Positions 1 through 8,000 of a DNA stretch of 64,000 nucleotides are shown here, one piece after another. The position numbers and the translations under genes are program-made. Under the pieces are notes generated by a model, which worked only from the letters and a program-made list of their open reading frames with translations, made no database searches and was not told the origin of the DNA. The DNA is from Xylophilus sp042867185 (GTDB lineage: Bacteria; Pseudomonadota; Gammaproteobacteria; Burkholderiales; Burkholderiaceae_C), in the NCBI GenBank assembly GCA_042867185.1, contig JBHZQV010000011.1, forward strand, positions 1-64,000, read 5' to 3'. Positions within the stretch are counted from its first letter, which is position 1, and each line of letters begins with the position of its first letter.

Positions 1-588
1 CGGACCGAAGAGGTCGACGGCGACGAGACGATCACGATCCACAGCAACCGCAAAGAGCGGGTGGACCACGACGAGCGCATCGACATCGGGGACAACCGGG
101 ACGAGACGGTGGGGCGGAGCGAGAGCGTCACGGTGGGCGACCACCAGCGGTTCACCGTGGGATCGAGCCGGACCAAGACGGTGGGCAAGAACGAGACCGA
201 CCGGATCGGCAAGAGCTGGAGCATCAACGTCGGGCGCTTCAAGACCGAGACCATCGGCATGGCGTACATGCAGAACGTGGGGCTGGCGAAGATGGTCAAC
301 ATCGGCGCGGCCTACAACGTGAACGTCGGCGGGGCGATGGTGGTCAACGTGGGCCTGACCCAGATGACCAACGTGCTGCTGGGCCGCAGTGTCCGGGTGG
401 GGCGGGACCAGACCACCGACGTGGGCAAGAACTTCGTTCTGAAAGCCGGCGACAGCATCACGCTGCAGGTCGGTGCATCCACCCTGGTCATGAGGAAAGA
501 CGGCAGCATCAGCATCAACGGCAAAGAGATCGACATCGTGGGAAGCAAGCACATCGGGCTTGACTCCAAGCGCATCGATATGAACTGA
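1..588 (+). CDS. VgrG spike protein of T6SS, C-terminal part (5' end outside window)
   Basis: The frame is open from the first base, so only the last 195 residues are present. They form a run of short strands with glycine at regular spacing (ETVG, VTVG, FTVG, KTVG, INVG, ETIG, VNIG and so on). This is the triple-stranded beta-helix of the gp5-like end of VgrG, the trimeric spike at the tip of the type VI secretion tube. The helix ends near position 500 and is followed by about 30 residues containing SISINGKEIDIVG, a usual VgrG terminus. No extra effector domain follows. A DUF2169 adaptor starts 9 bases downstream, a classic order for spike, adaptor and cargo. The gp27-like half cannot be seen, so the VgrG subtype is open. 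Confidence 0.9.
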   Translation, partial: RTEEVDGDETITIHSNRKERVDHDERIDIGDNRDETVGRSESVTVGDHQRFTVGSSRTKTVGKNETDRIGKSWSINVGRFKTETIGMAYMQNVGLAKMVNIGAAYNVNVGGAMVVNVGLTQMTNVLLGRSVRVGRDQTTDVGKNFVLKAGDSITLQVGASTLVMRKDGSISINGKEIDIVGSKHIGLDSKRIDMN

Positions 589-597
589 GCGTGTGCC

Positions 598-1944
598 ATG
601 GATCGACCCGCCCATGTTTTGCCGAGCCCGATCGAATCGGCTCCGCTCCCGGAAGTCGTGAACCACACGGCATGGCCCAGCCAGTACTTCCAGCACGTCG
701 ATCCGCACGGCGACATCTTCCATGTGATGGTCACGCGCATCACCTACTCGCTGAAGCGCCTGGTCGCCACCGACGGGCCGCTGATGGCACCCGAGATCTT
801 CCCGCCCGGCGAGCATCCGCCTCTGTGCGAGGCCGATCAATTTGCAGGCGGCGACAACGCCACCACGCTGGTCCAGGAAAGCGACTACGCGCCCTACAAA
901 CCCAAGTGCGACGTGCTGCTGTCCAACGCATCCGCATGGGTGCCGGGCGACAAGCCCATGGACCGCTGGCCGGCGGGGTTCCGGTTCGGCAGCGCGATCC
1001 AGAAGACCTTCCACGTGACCGGACCGCGCATCTTTCGGCGCACGCTCGCCGCGCTGGGCGGCCTGGACGTCGGCGATCCGGAGCCCGCAATGTCGGTGCC
1101 GCTGCGCTACGAACTTGCTTTCGGCGGACCGAACCTGGTCGCGCACGATGGCGCGCTGCAAGCACATGTGGACGGAGAGGATGCCGCCGACCTGACCGAG
1201 ACAGAGCGGGACCGCCGGCGCATCGCCGCCTCCAAGGCGCTGGCGGCATTGCCCGACTACTACGCGCCCAACCCGATCGGCTGCGGCCGGGAACCCCAGG
1301 CGATCACCAAAGCCGACACCGCCTTGGCCGATGTCGATGCGATAGGCCGCCCGGCTGCCACCCGGCCAGCGCCTGCCGTCCGGCCGGCGCCGCAGATAGA
1401 AGCCTTCGACCGGCCGTACCGGGGCCAGACCGACTACCCGGTGGTCGGCATCGGCCCGGTCGGCCGGTGGTGGAGCCCGCGCGTGGCGCTGGCCGGCACG
1501 CACGACGAGGCGTGGAAGCGCAGCCAGTGGCCCCGCAGCCCCCTGGACCACCACTACCGCTACTGGAACTGCGCGCCGGAGGACCAGCAGATCGACTACC
1601 CGCAGGGTGGAGAAGAGATCGTGCTGGCGCACCTCACGCCCTCGCAGCACAACACCCAGCCGGTGCGCTTCGCGCTGCCCCGGCAGGACCTGCAGCTGCT
1701 GATGCGGCTGCACGTGGGCGCCGTGCTGTTCGCGCCGATGAACATCGACACCGTCATCCTGGACTTCCGGGCCGGCACGCTGGCCATCGTGCGGCGTGCC
1801 GTCGTCAGCGCGCGGGCGGGCGTGCGCCAGCTGGAACTCGGCACCTGGCCCGCCGGCACCGCGCTGGAGCTCGACGACGACATGCGGCGCCAGGCCGAGG
1901 CGCGCAAGACCACACAGAAGAGAAAGGAGCATCCCCATGGCTGA
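598..1944 (+). CDS. DUF2169 T6SS adaptor/chaperone
   Basis: 448 residues. The DUF2169 hallmarks are all present: an N-terminal AWPSQYFQHVD then FHVMVTRITYSL, a central ESDYAPYKPKCDVLL, then FGGPN, and a C-terminal block with GPVGRWWSPR, AGTHDEAW and YWNCAPEDQQIDYPQGG. Family knowledge: DUF2169 proteins are encoded beside PAAR-like DUF4150 effectors and are thought to load them on VgrG in the cytoplasm. The gene sits between vgrG and the DUF4150 gene and overlaps the latter by 8 bases, so it is probably translated with it. A homologue with the same blocks lies at 32062-33480. The start at 598 gives the N-terminus expected from that second copy; no strong ribosome site is visible. Confidence 0.92.
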   Translation: MDRPAHVLPSPIESAPLPEVVNHTAWPSQYFQHVDPHGDIFHVMVTRITYSLKRLVATDGPLMAPEIFPPGEHPPLCEADQFAGGDNATTLVQESDYAPYKPKCDVLLSNASAWVPGDKPMDRWPAGFRFGSAIQKTFHVTGPRIFRRTLAALGGLDVGDPEPAMSVPLRYELAFGGPNLVAHDGALQAHVDGEDAADLTETERDRRRIAASKALAALPDYYAPNPIGCGREPQAITKADTALADVDAIGRPAATRPAPAVRPAPQIEAFDRPYRGQTDYPVVGIGPVGRWWSPRVALAGTHDEAWKRSQWPRSPLDHHYRYWNCAPEDQQIDYPQGGEEIVLAHLTPSQHNTQPVRFALPRQDLQLLMRLHVGAVLFAPMNIDTVILDFRAGTLAIVRRAVVSARAGVRQLELGTWPAGTALELDDDMRRQAEARKTTQKRKEHPHG

Positions 1945-2299
1945 CGAAAACATCGTCGCCAAGGACGGCAGGTTCCGCATCGTTTCGCTGTGCCCCGACG
2001 TCTGCATGACGCCCACCAAGACCAAGGGCGTACCCGTGCCGTACCCGATCACCCACCGGCTCGACCAGAGCCGGCAATGCTCGCCCAACGTCTTCCTGCA
2101 AGACAAGCCGGTCTACCTGCACCAGGAGAGCTTTGTCGACAACGTCAAGGGAGACGAGCCCGGCGCGGGCAAGGGCGTGGTGAGCCAGACCCACGTCGAG
2201 ATCAGCCACGACATCGACCACAGCCGCAACGTCTTCGTCAACGGGCAGGCCATCGTGCGCACGGGCGACAAGATGTGGATGAACTGGAAAAAGCCCTAG
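1937..2299 (+). CDS. DUF4150 PAAR-like tip protein, stand-alone
   Basis: 120 residues starting MADENIVAKDGRF. It carries the DUF4150 pattern: SLCPDVCMTP, GVPVPYPITH, SPNVFLQ, KGDEPGAGKGVV, HVEISHDIDHSRNVFVNGQ and a final RTGDKMWMNWKKP. Proteins of this family are believed to cap the VgrG spike like PAAR proteins. In many genomes DUF4150 is fused to a toxin, but here it stands alone and the toxin follows as a separate gene 3 bases later. AGAAAGGAG at 1920-1928 is a good ribosome site and supports the start at 1937, which lies inside the end of the DUF2169 gene. A paralogue is at 33514-33873. Confidence 0.9.
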   Translation: MADENIVAKDGRFRIVSLCPDVCMTPTKTKGVPVPYPITHRLDQSRQCSPNVFLQDKPVYLHQESFVDNVKGDEPGAGKGVVSQTHVEISHDIDHSRNVFVNGQAIVRTGDKMWMNWKKP

Positions 2300-2302
2300 C
2301 CC

Positions 2303-3361
2303 ATGACGGTCATCGTCAACATCGGGGGGCCGCGCGGCAACGGCAGGGCCCGGGTCAAGCCCAACAACCAGCGCCCGCCCGGGCCGCTGGGCAACACCGT
2401 CGGGCTGGTGGTGCCCGACACCGCGCCCGCGCCGCACGGCGACAGCGCCCCGCCGATCAAGCCGACCGAGGCCGAGAAGGGCTGGTGGGGCCAGTGGGGC
2501 GGGTGGGTCCATACCGGGCTCGACGTGGTGGGTGCCATACCGGTCGTGGGGATACTGGGAGACACGATCAATGCCGGCATCTATGCTGCCGAGGGCGACT
2601 ATGTCAACGCTGGAATATCGGGCATCAGTGCGGCTGCCAACCTGATCCCGGGTGGTGGAGCGGCAGTCAAGGGCGGCAAGCTGGCGGTCCAGGGCGGCAA
2701 AGCGGCGATCAAGCTGGCCGAGAAAGAGGCTATCGAAGAAGCGGTAAAACTGGCGGAAAAGAAGGCGGCGGCGGAGTTGGCGGAGAAGGAGGCTGCGGAG
2801 AAAGCGGCACGGGAGGCCAAGGCGCAAAAGGCAAAAGAAGCCAAGGAGCAGAAAAAGGCAAATGGCCAGGGCGGGGGCAAAGACAAGAACAAGAAGCCGC
2901 ATAAGGATTGCGGCAAGAAGGTCAAGTACAACGACCGGAAATCGCTTAAAGGCAGTGGGCTGGAGAAAGATCACACGCCATCTGGTGCTGCATTGGAAAG
3001 AGCTGTAGAAAACAGAATCAAGGAGCTAAAGAGGGATGGAGTAAAAATTGACGACGCAACTAGGATTAAGGCTAGGAATGCAGCTCGAAATAATGCGCCT
3101 ACTATTGCGATCCCGCCCGACATACATTCCCAAGGGGATACATGGAAAAGCAAAAATACCGAAGAGATGATTAAAAAAGATGCAAAAGACTTAAATGGAG
3201 CGGCAAAAAGAAACACTGATGCGATTTCGGAAGCCATGAAAAATAAGGATCATGGGTGCAAGGAGGCTTATGAAGAGGCGGCCAAAGAAATATTGGATAT
3301 GGATTGGAATAAATACATCGAAGAAATTATTGAAAAAGCAATTAAAAAGGGTAAAAAATGA
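2303..3361 (+). CDS. T6SS-associated polymorphic toxin with DH-type putative nuclease C-terminus
   Basis: 352 residues in three parts. Residues 1-55 are a proline/glycine-rich leader with GPLGNTVGLVVPDT, closely matched by the unrelated toxin at 33904. Residues 70-125 are hydrophobic and glycine-rich (LDVVGAIPVVGILGDTINAG, AAEGDYVNAG), a type of segment common before the toxic tip of polymorphic toxins. A Lys/Ala/Glu-rich helix then leads to a C-terminal domain from about residue 205 with LEKDHTPSGAAL and AIPPDIHSQGDTWKSK. The DH pair and the later His could form an HNH-like metal site, but I do not recognise the exact family. Base composition drops sharply after about 2900, as expected for a swapped toxin tip. 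The stop overlaps the next start (ATGA), linking it to its probable immunity gene. Confidence 0.75.
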   Translation: MTVIVNIGGPRGNGRARVKPNNQRPPGPLGNTVGLVVPDTAPAPHGDSAPPIKPTEAEKGWWGQWGGWVHTGLDVVGAIPVVGILGDTINAGIYAAEGDYVNAGISGISAAANLIPGGGAAVKGGKLAVQGGKAAIKLAEKEAIEEAVKLAEKKAAAELAEKEAAEKAAREAKAQKAKEAKEQKKANGQGGGKDKNKKPHKDCGKKVKYNDRKSLKGSGLEKDHTPSGAALERAVENRIKELKRDGVKIDDATRIKARNAARNNAPTIAIPPDIHSQGDTWKSKNTEEMIKKDAKDLNGAAKRNTDAISEAMKNKDHGCKEAYEEAAKEILDMDWNKYIEEIIEKAIKKGKK

Positions 3362-3831
3362 ATGCGTATGAGCTTGTTAAATTTCTTGGTTATTCGAGCA
3401 TCCATCCTCCGTTGGAAGATTGTCTTGACAGTTTGAATGTTAAGTGGCGGCCGCGAATTACAAAATCGCGCCTCGATACTTTGTTTCTTATAAAAGATAT
3501 TGGTGCTTCAATCAGCTTCGGCATCGATGCCGAAGATGATGGGGTAATTGTAAAAAGTGAAGGTGAATTTATACTCGAGAGCGTTGAGGTAAAGCTTATT
3601 TCTGATGAATATTCTGTCTACAAAGATTTTTTGCCTTATGCCCTTCAGGCTGGAGACTCTAGAGAGGTTGTAAGGCAAAAATTGGGTGCCCCGAGAAGAG
3701 TGAACGAGGATTCGGATAACTATTTTATTGATGGCGCAGTATGGATTGTTGCTTACAAAGAAGAAGCGCTTGAGTTTATTCAATTTGTTGTGCCGGACGA
3801 TGGCTGGAGGAAGCGCGGCCTTTGCGATTAA
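3358..3831 (+). CDS. Putative immunity protein to the upstream toxin
   Basis: 157 residues, AT-rich, starting inside the stop of the toxin gene (ATGA overlap), which is the usual toxin-immunity arrangement. No signal peptide or membrane segment is visible, as expected for a cytoplasmic inhibitor of a nuclease. The opening FLGYSSIHPPLEDCL matches FLGFDASHPSLEAFL at the start of the next gene. The stretch LPYALQAGDSREVVRQKLG resembles the repeated pattern in that gene (aromatic/Gly run, then a residue pair before xLGxP), so the two belong to one family. Function is inferred from position, size and this relationship; no named immunity family was recognised with certainty. Confidence 0.65.
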   Translation: MNAYELVKFLGYSSIHPPLEDCLDSLNVKWRPRITKSRLDTLFLIKDIGASISFGIDAEDDGVIVKSEGEFILESVEVKLISDEYSVYKDFLPYALQAGDSREVVRQKLGAPRRVNEDSDNYFIDGAVWIVAYKEEALEFIQFVVPDDGWRKRGLCD

Positions 3832-3841
3832 GGGGGTTCGA

Positions 3842-4942
3842 GTGAATCTGAATTCAGGTGCGAGCCAGCTATTTGCGTTTTTGGGTTTCGATGCAAGCCA
3901 TCCGAGTCTAGAGGCGTTCTTGCAAAAGAACAGAGTTTATGGTCGTCCTAAAACGGTTCAGCAACTCGAAGACGAAGGTGCCGTCGAAGACGACGGCTAT
4001 ACGGACGTCGAGTACGAACTGAAGGTCATGTCCAAAGAATCTTTGGTCGTCGAGTCCGAGCGGCATGGCTTTTGTCTGATCTTCGTGCCCAAAGAAAGCT
4101 GCCTGCTGACCCACGAGATACCGGTCACAGGCGACAGCCCCTTCGTGCTGGAGCAAGTGGCTTTCTTCGCCAAGGGTGTTCAGATATATCAGGGCTATCA
4201 GGGCGAGGTGATCGCCGGCATCGGTGTCGACCATTTCAGAAACAGCGAGACTTATCAGCGGCTAGGCGTTCCGTTTGCAACCCGCACTGTTCATGAAACG
4301 CTTACCGATCTATTTGTGCTGGACGATTTGATCGTCAATGTCGGGTTTCAGGAAGGGGACCAGCCGCAGATTGCGCATATCCACGTCAGGCGCCATAACC
4401 GCTTCGACGCTGTCATGCTGGCCCCGGTCTACCAGCTGGAGCGTGGGAACTACGTGGATATGCCGGGTTTGACTGAAATCGGGCTGCCTGCCGATTCGCC
4501 GGAGGTGCAAGGCCTGTTGGCCCGTTTCGGGCTGCAGGACGAGATCGATGAAGAGGAAGGATGCCCGGATGAAATCAGCCGCTTGGCGGTATCGCAGGGA
4601 TTGATCTTCTATTTTCGGGATGTCAGCACCAACATTGCGAAGCGCGAATTCTTGCAGCGCCATCTGTCTGCGATGACGTACAAGCGTAGAGGCGATCTCG
4701 ATTCGCTCGGGTACGGCGGGGCACTGCCCTTCGGTTTTGATTTCGGTGACCGGCCAAGTGTGCTGATCGAAAAAGCCGGTGCGCCTCCTCTTAACTTGAT
4801 CGAGAGCGAGCAACTGGCTTCCTACGTTTGGCGTCTGGAATCTAATCATTTGGTGCAGGCGGTATTCAGCTTGATCGACTGGCAGCTGGCTAGGGTCACG
4901 GTGCATGCACCGTTCAATGCAGACTACATGCTGGCGCATTGA
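3842..4942 (+). CDS. Second, two-domain immunity-like protein related to its upstream neighbour
   Basis: 366 residues from a GTG start at 3842, preceded by AAGGGGG at 3830-3836. This start is preferred over upstream ATGs that lie inside the preceding gene. Residues 1-160 resemble the 157-aa protein before it (FLGFDASHP, then EVIAGIGV, then YQRLGVP). A second, weaker copy of the same layout occupies about residues 190-366 (LLARFGL, LPFGFDFGDRPSV, EKAGAPP, VFSLIDWQLARVTV). The GC content is higher than in the gene before it, so the two may have different histories. It could protect against a second toxin, or be an orphan left from a lost cassette. A short match to its last codons (ADYMLA) reappears at 13491-13516 next to an RHS fragment. 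Confidence 0.6.
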   Translation: MNLNSGASQLFAFLGFDASHPSLEAFLQKNRVYGRPKTVQQLEDEGAVEDDGYTDVEYELKVMSKESLVVESERHGFCLIFVPKESCLLTHEIPVTGDSPFVLEQVAFFAKGVQIYQGYQGEVIAGIGVDHFRNSETYQRLGVPFATRTVHETLTDLFVLDDLIVNVGFQEGDQPQIAHIHVRRHNRFDAVMLAPVYQLERGNYVDMPGLTEIGLPADSPEVQGLLARFGLQDEIDEEEGCPDEISRLAVSQGLIFYFRDVSTNIAKREFLQRHLSAMTYKRRGDLDSLGYGGALPFGFDFGDRPSVLIEKAGAPPLNLIESEQLASYVWRLESNHLVQAVFSLIDWQLARVTVHAPFNADYMLAH

Positions 4943-5024
4943 TCATCCTGCTCGAACTTACGGCGGGCGATTTTTCTAAAAATGATAGCGACAGGTCGTT
5001 GACAGGAGCCGGTCTGGATGTGTT

Positions 5025-8000
5025 TTGTATGCAGAAGCATTTCGGCGCGCTGACTATCTGCTATCAAAATGTGAGACTTTCTGTTTGCCCGCGCAGGGAC
5101 GACGGATCGTTCCGCCGCTGGGGGCCGTCGTCAACGGCGTGGCGGCCGCCCAGATGGCCGTGGAAATGGCGCAGCTGGCCGAAGAAATCCAGGCGCTGAT
5201 GACCCCGCCGCTCACCCCCGAGAAAATCGACGAGATCGCCGACATCATCGCCAACGGCGTCGCCGCCGCCGCCATCGGCTTCGTGCTGGGCCGCATCGTC
5301 AAGGCCGCCCGGCGCAAACCCTCGGCGGTGGCGGCCCGGGGCGACAACAAAGGGCGGACCAACGCGACCGGCACCATCACCGGAGACGTCTCGGCGGCGA
5401 AGGTCCCCGGGGAAGCCGCCTGCGAGTTCGGCAGCTGCCAGCCGGTCATCTTCGCCACCGGCGTCAAAGTCCTCGCCCAGACCGACTTCGCGCTGGCGGG
5501 CCCGCTGCCCGTGGAATGGCGCCGCTTCTACCGCTCCAGCGACCGGCGCCCCGGCTGGACGGGGCGCGGCTGGAGCAGCCCGCTGGCCATCGAGCTGGCG
5601 CTCACCCACGGCGCCACGCTCTACTACGACGAACGCGGCCGCACCGTCACCCTGCCCGAACTGGCCGCCGGCGAGCGCCACTTCGATCCCCGCGAGCGGC
5701 TCACCCTCGTCCACCACGCCGACCGGCGCTGGAGCATCGCCTTCGCCGACGGCCTGCTGCTGGAGTTCGCCGCACCGGTGGCCGGCCAGTGGCGCCTGCC
5801 GCTGCTACGCCAGCAGGACGCCAACGGCAACGCCATCGTGCTGCACTACCCGGCGTACGGCGACGTCGGCCACGACGGCATCGCCCCCCGGCCCCTCGGG
5901 TTCACCGACAGCGCGGGCCGGCGCATCGACTTCGTCTGGCAAGAGCAGTCGCAGCAGCAACAGCCGCCGGCGGGCCTGAGCCGGGGCCCGCACCCGCTGC
6001 TGCTGGAGATCCGCCTGCTGCCCCGCACCCTGGAGGGCGTCCCCCAGCCCGGCGCCGTCCTGGCCCGCTACGCCTACGACACCGCCGGCAACCTGCAGGA
6101 CGACCGGCACCCCGACCTGGCCGCGGCCACCGATGCCGCCGGCGGCACGTCGCGCTACCGCTACCGCAACCACCTGATGGTCGCCTACACCACCAAGGAA
6201 GGGTTCACCCACCACCAGCAGTGGAGCCGCGAAGACGCGGGCGGGCGCGTCGTGCGCACCTGGTGCGACCTCCCGGGCGTGCTCGACACCCGCTTCGCCT
6301 ACGACACCGATGCGCGCACCACCGACGTCACCGACGCCCTGGGCCGCACCGTCCGCTACCACTACAACCGGCACCACGAAGTCACCGCCATCGAAGAAGC
6401 CGGCCCCGACGGCAGGCCGGTGCGCACCGAGACCACGATGGACGCCGCCGGCCGACCAAGAGAAGTGCGCGACGCCCTCGGCCGCACCGTGCGCTACCAG
6501 TTCGACACCTGGGGCAACCTCACCAGCGTCGCCGACCCCACCGGCGCCACCACCCGCTTCGTCTACGGCAGCGGCCCGGCACACAACCTGCCGGTGGAGA
6601 TCGTCGACGCCCTGGGCAGCACCTGGCGCACCGCCTACGACACCCACGGCAACCCCGTCACCCAGACCGACCCCTTGGGCTTTGAGACCCACACCGCCTA
6701 CGACCCCCGCGGCCTGCCCGTGGCGATCACCGACGCCCTGGGCAAGACCCGCCACCTGCTGTGGGACGCCGCGGGCCAGCTCGTCGGCCGCACCGACTGC
6801 TCGGGCCAGACCACCCACTACGAATGGGACCCGCTGGGCCACCTCGCCGCCGCCATCGACGCCCTGGGCCAGACCACCCGCCTCCTCCACGACCCGCTGG
6901 GGCGGCTGCTGCGGGTCACCCAACCCGACGGCGCCCAGCAGCACTACCGCTGGGATGCGGATGGCAACCTGTGCGCCTACACCGACGCCCAGGGCGCCAC
7001 CACCGCCTACCGCTACGACGGCCTGGGCCAGCCGGTCGAGCGCACCGACGCCCACGGCAAGACCCTGCGCTACGACTACGACGGCGTCGGCCGCCTGGTG
7101 CGCCTCACCAACGAAGTCGGGGCGCAGTACCACTTCGTCTACGACAGCGCCGACAACCTGGTGCAGGAAAGCGGCTTCGACGGCCGCACCCAGCGCTATG
7201 CGTACAACGCCGCCGGCGAACTCATCGCGCAGGCCGAGCGCATCGGTTGGGGCGACGAACACTTCGCGCAGCGCACCGGCTTCGCGCGGGATGCCGCGGG
7301 CCGCCTGGTCGAGAAGCGCCACGCGATCCGCCAGGACGACGGCAGCACCCGGGAAACCGGCGGTCGCACCCGCTATGCCTACGACGCGCTGGGGCGCATG
7401 GCGGGGTGCGAGAACGGGGATGCGAAAGTCGCATTCAGCTACGACCCCTTGAGCCGGCTGACGAACGAAACGCAGCACCACACCACAGGCAAGCGCTACA
7501 GCTTCACCCACACCTACGACCCGCTGGGCAACCGCACCAGAAGCGAACTACCGGCAGGGCGGACGGTCGACTGGCTGTACTACGGCAGCGGCCACCTGCA
7601 CCAGATCCGGGTGGACGGCGAAGTGCTGAGCGACATCGAGCGCGACCGGCTGCACCGGGAGACGGAGCGCAGCCAGGGAGACTTGACCAGCCGCTACGGG
7701 TTCGATCCGATGGGGCGGCTGACCGAGCACCGGGTGAGCAGGAACAAGGCCGATGCCACAGCGCTGCGCGACCCGGGGCGCATGAACGCCAACCTGCCCG
7801 ACGGTGCGCAGATTGCCCGGCAGTACCGCTACGATCCGGCCGGCAACCTGGTGGCCACGCGCGACAGCCTGCGGGGCGATGCCCGGTACCAGTACGACCC
7901 GCTGGGGCGCATCCGGGCGGCAGAGCGCATGCTGCAAGGCGCCAGCACCACCGAGCGCTTCGACTTCGATCCTGCGGGCAACATCCTGAACCCGAACACC

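Noticed and set aside
4939..5199. 86-codon frame between the immunity-like gene and the RHS gene
   Set aside because: The second half is the RHS gene in another frame; no ribosome site or domain is seen.
5805..7511. 568-codon minus-strand frame inside the RHS gene
   Set aside because: Its Val/Gly/Ala repeats mirror the YD repeats of the real gene on the other strand.
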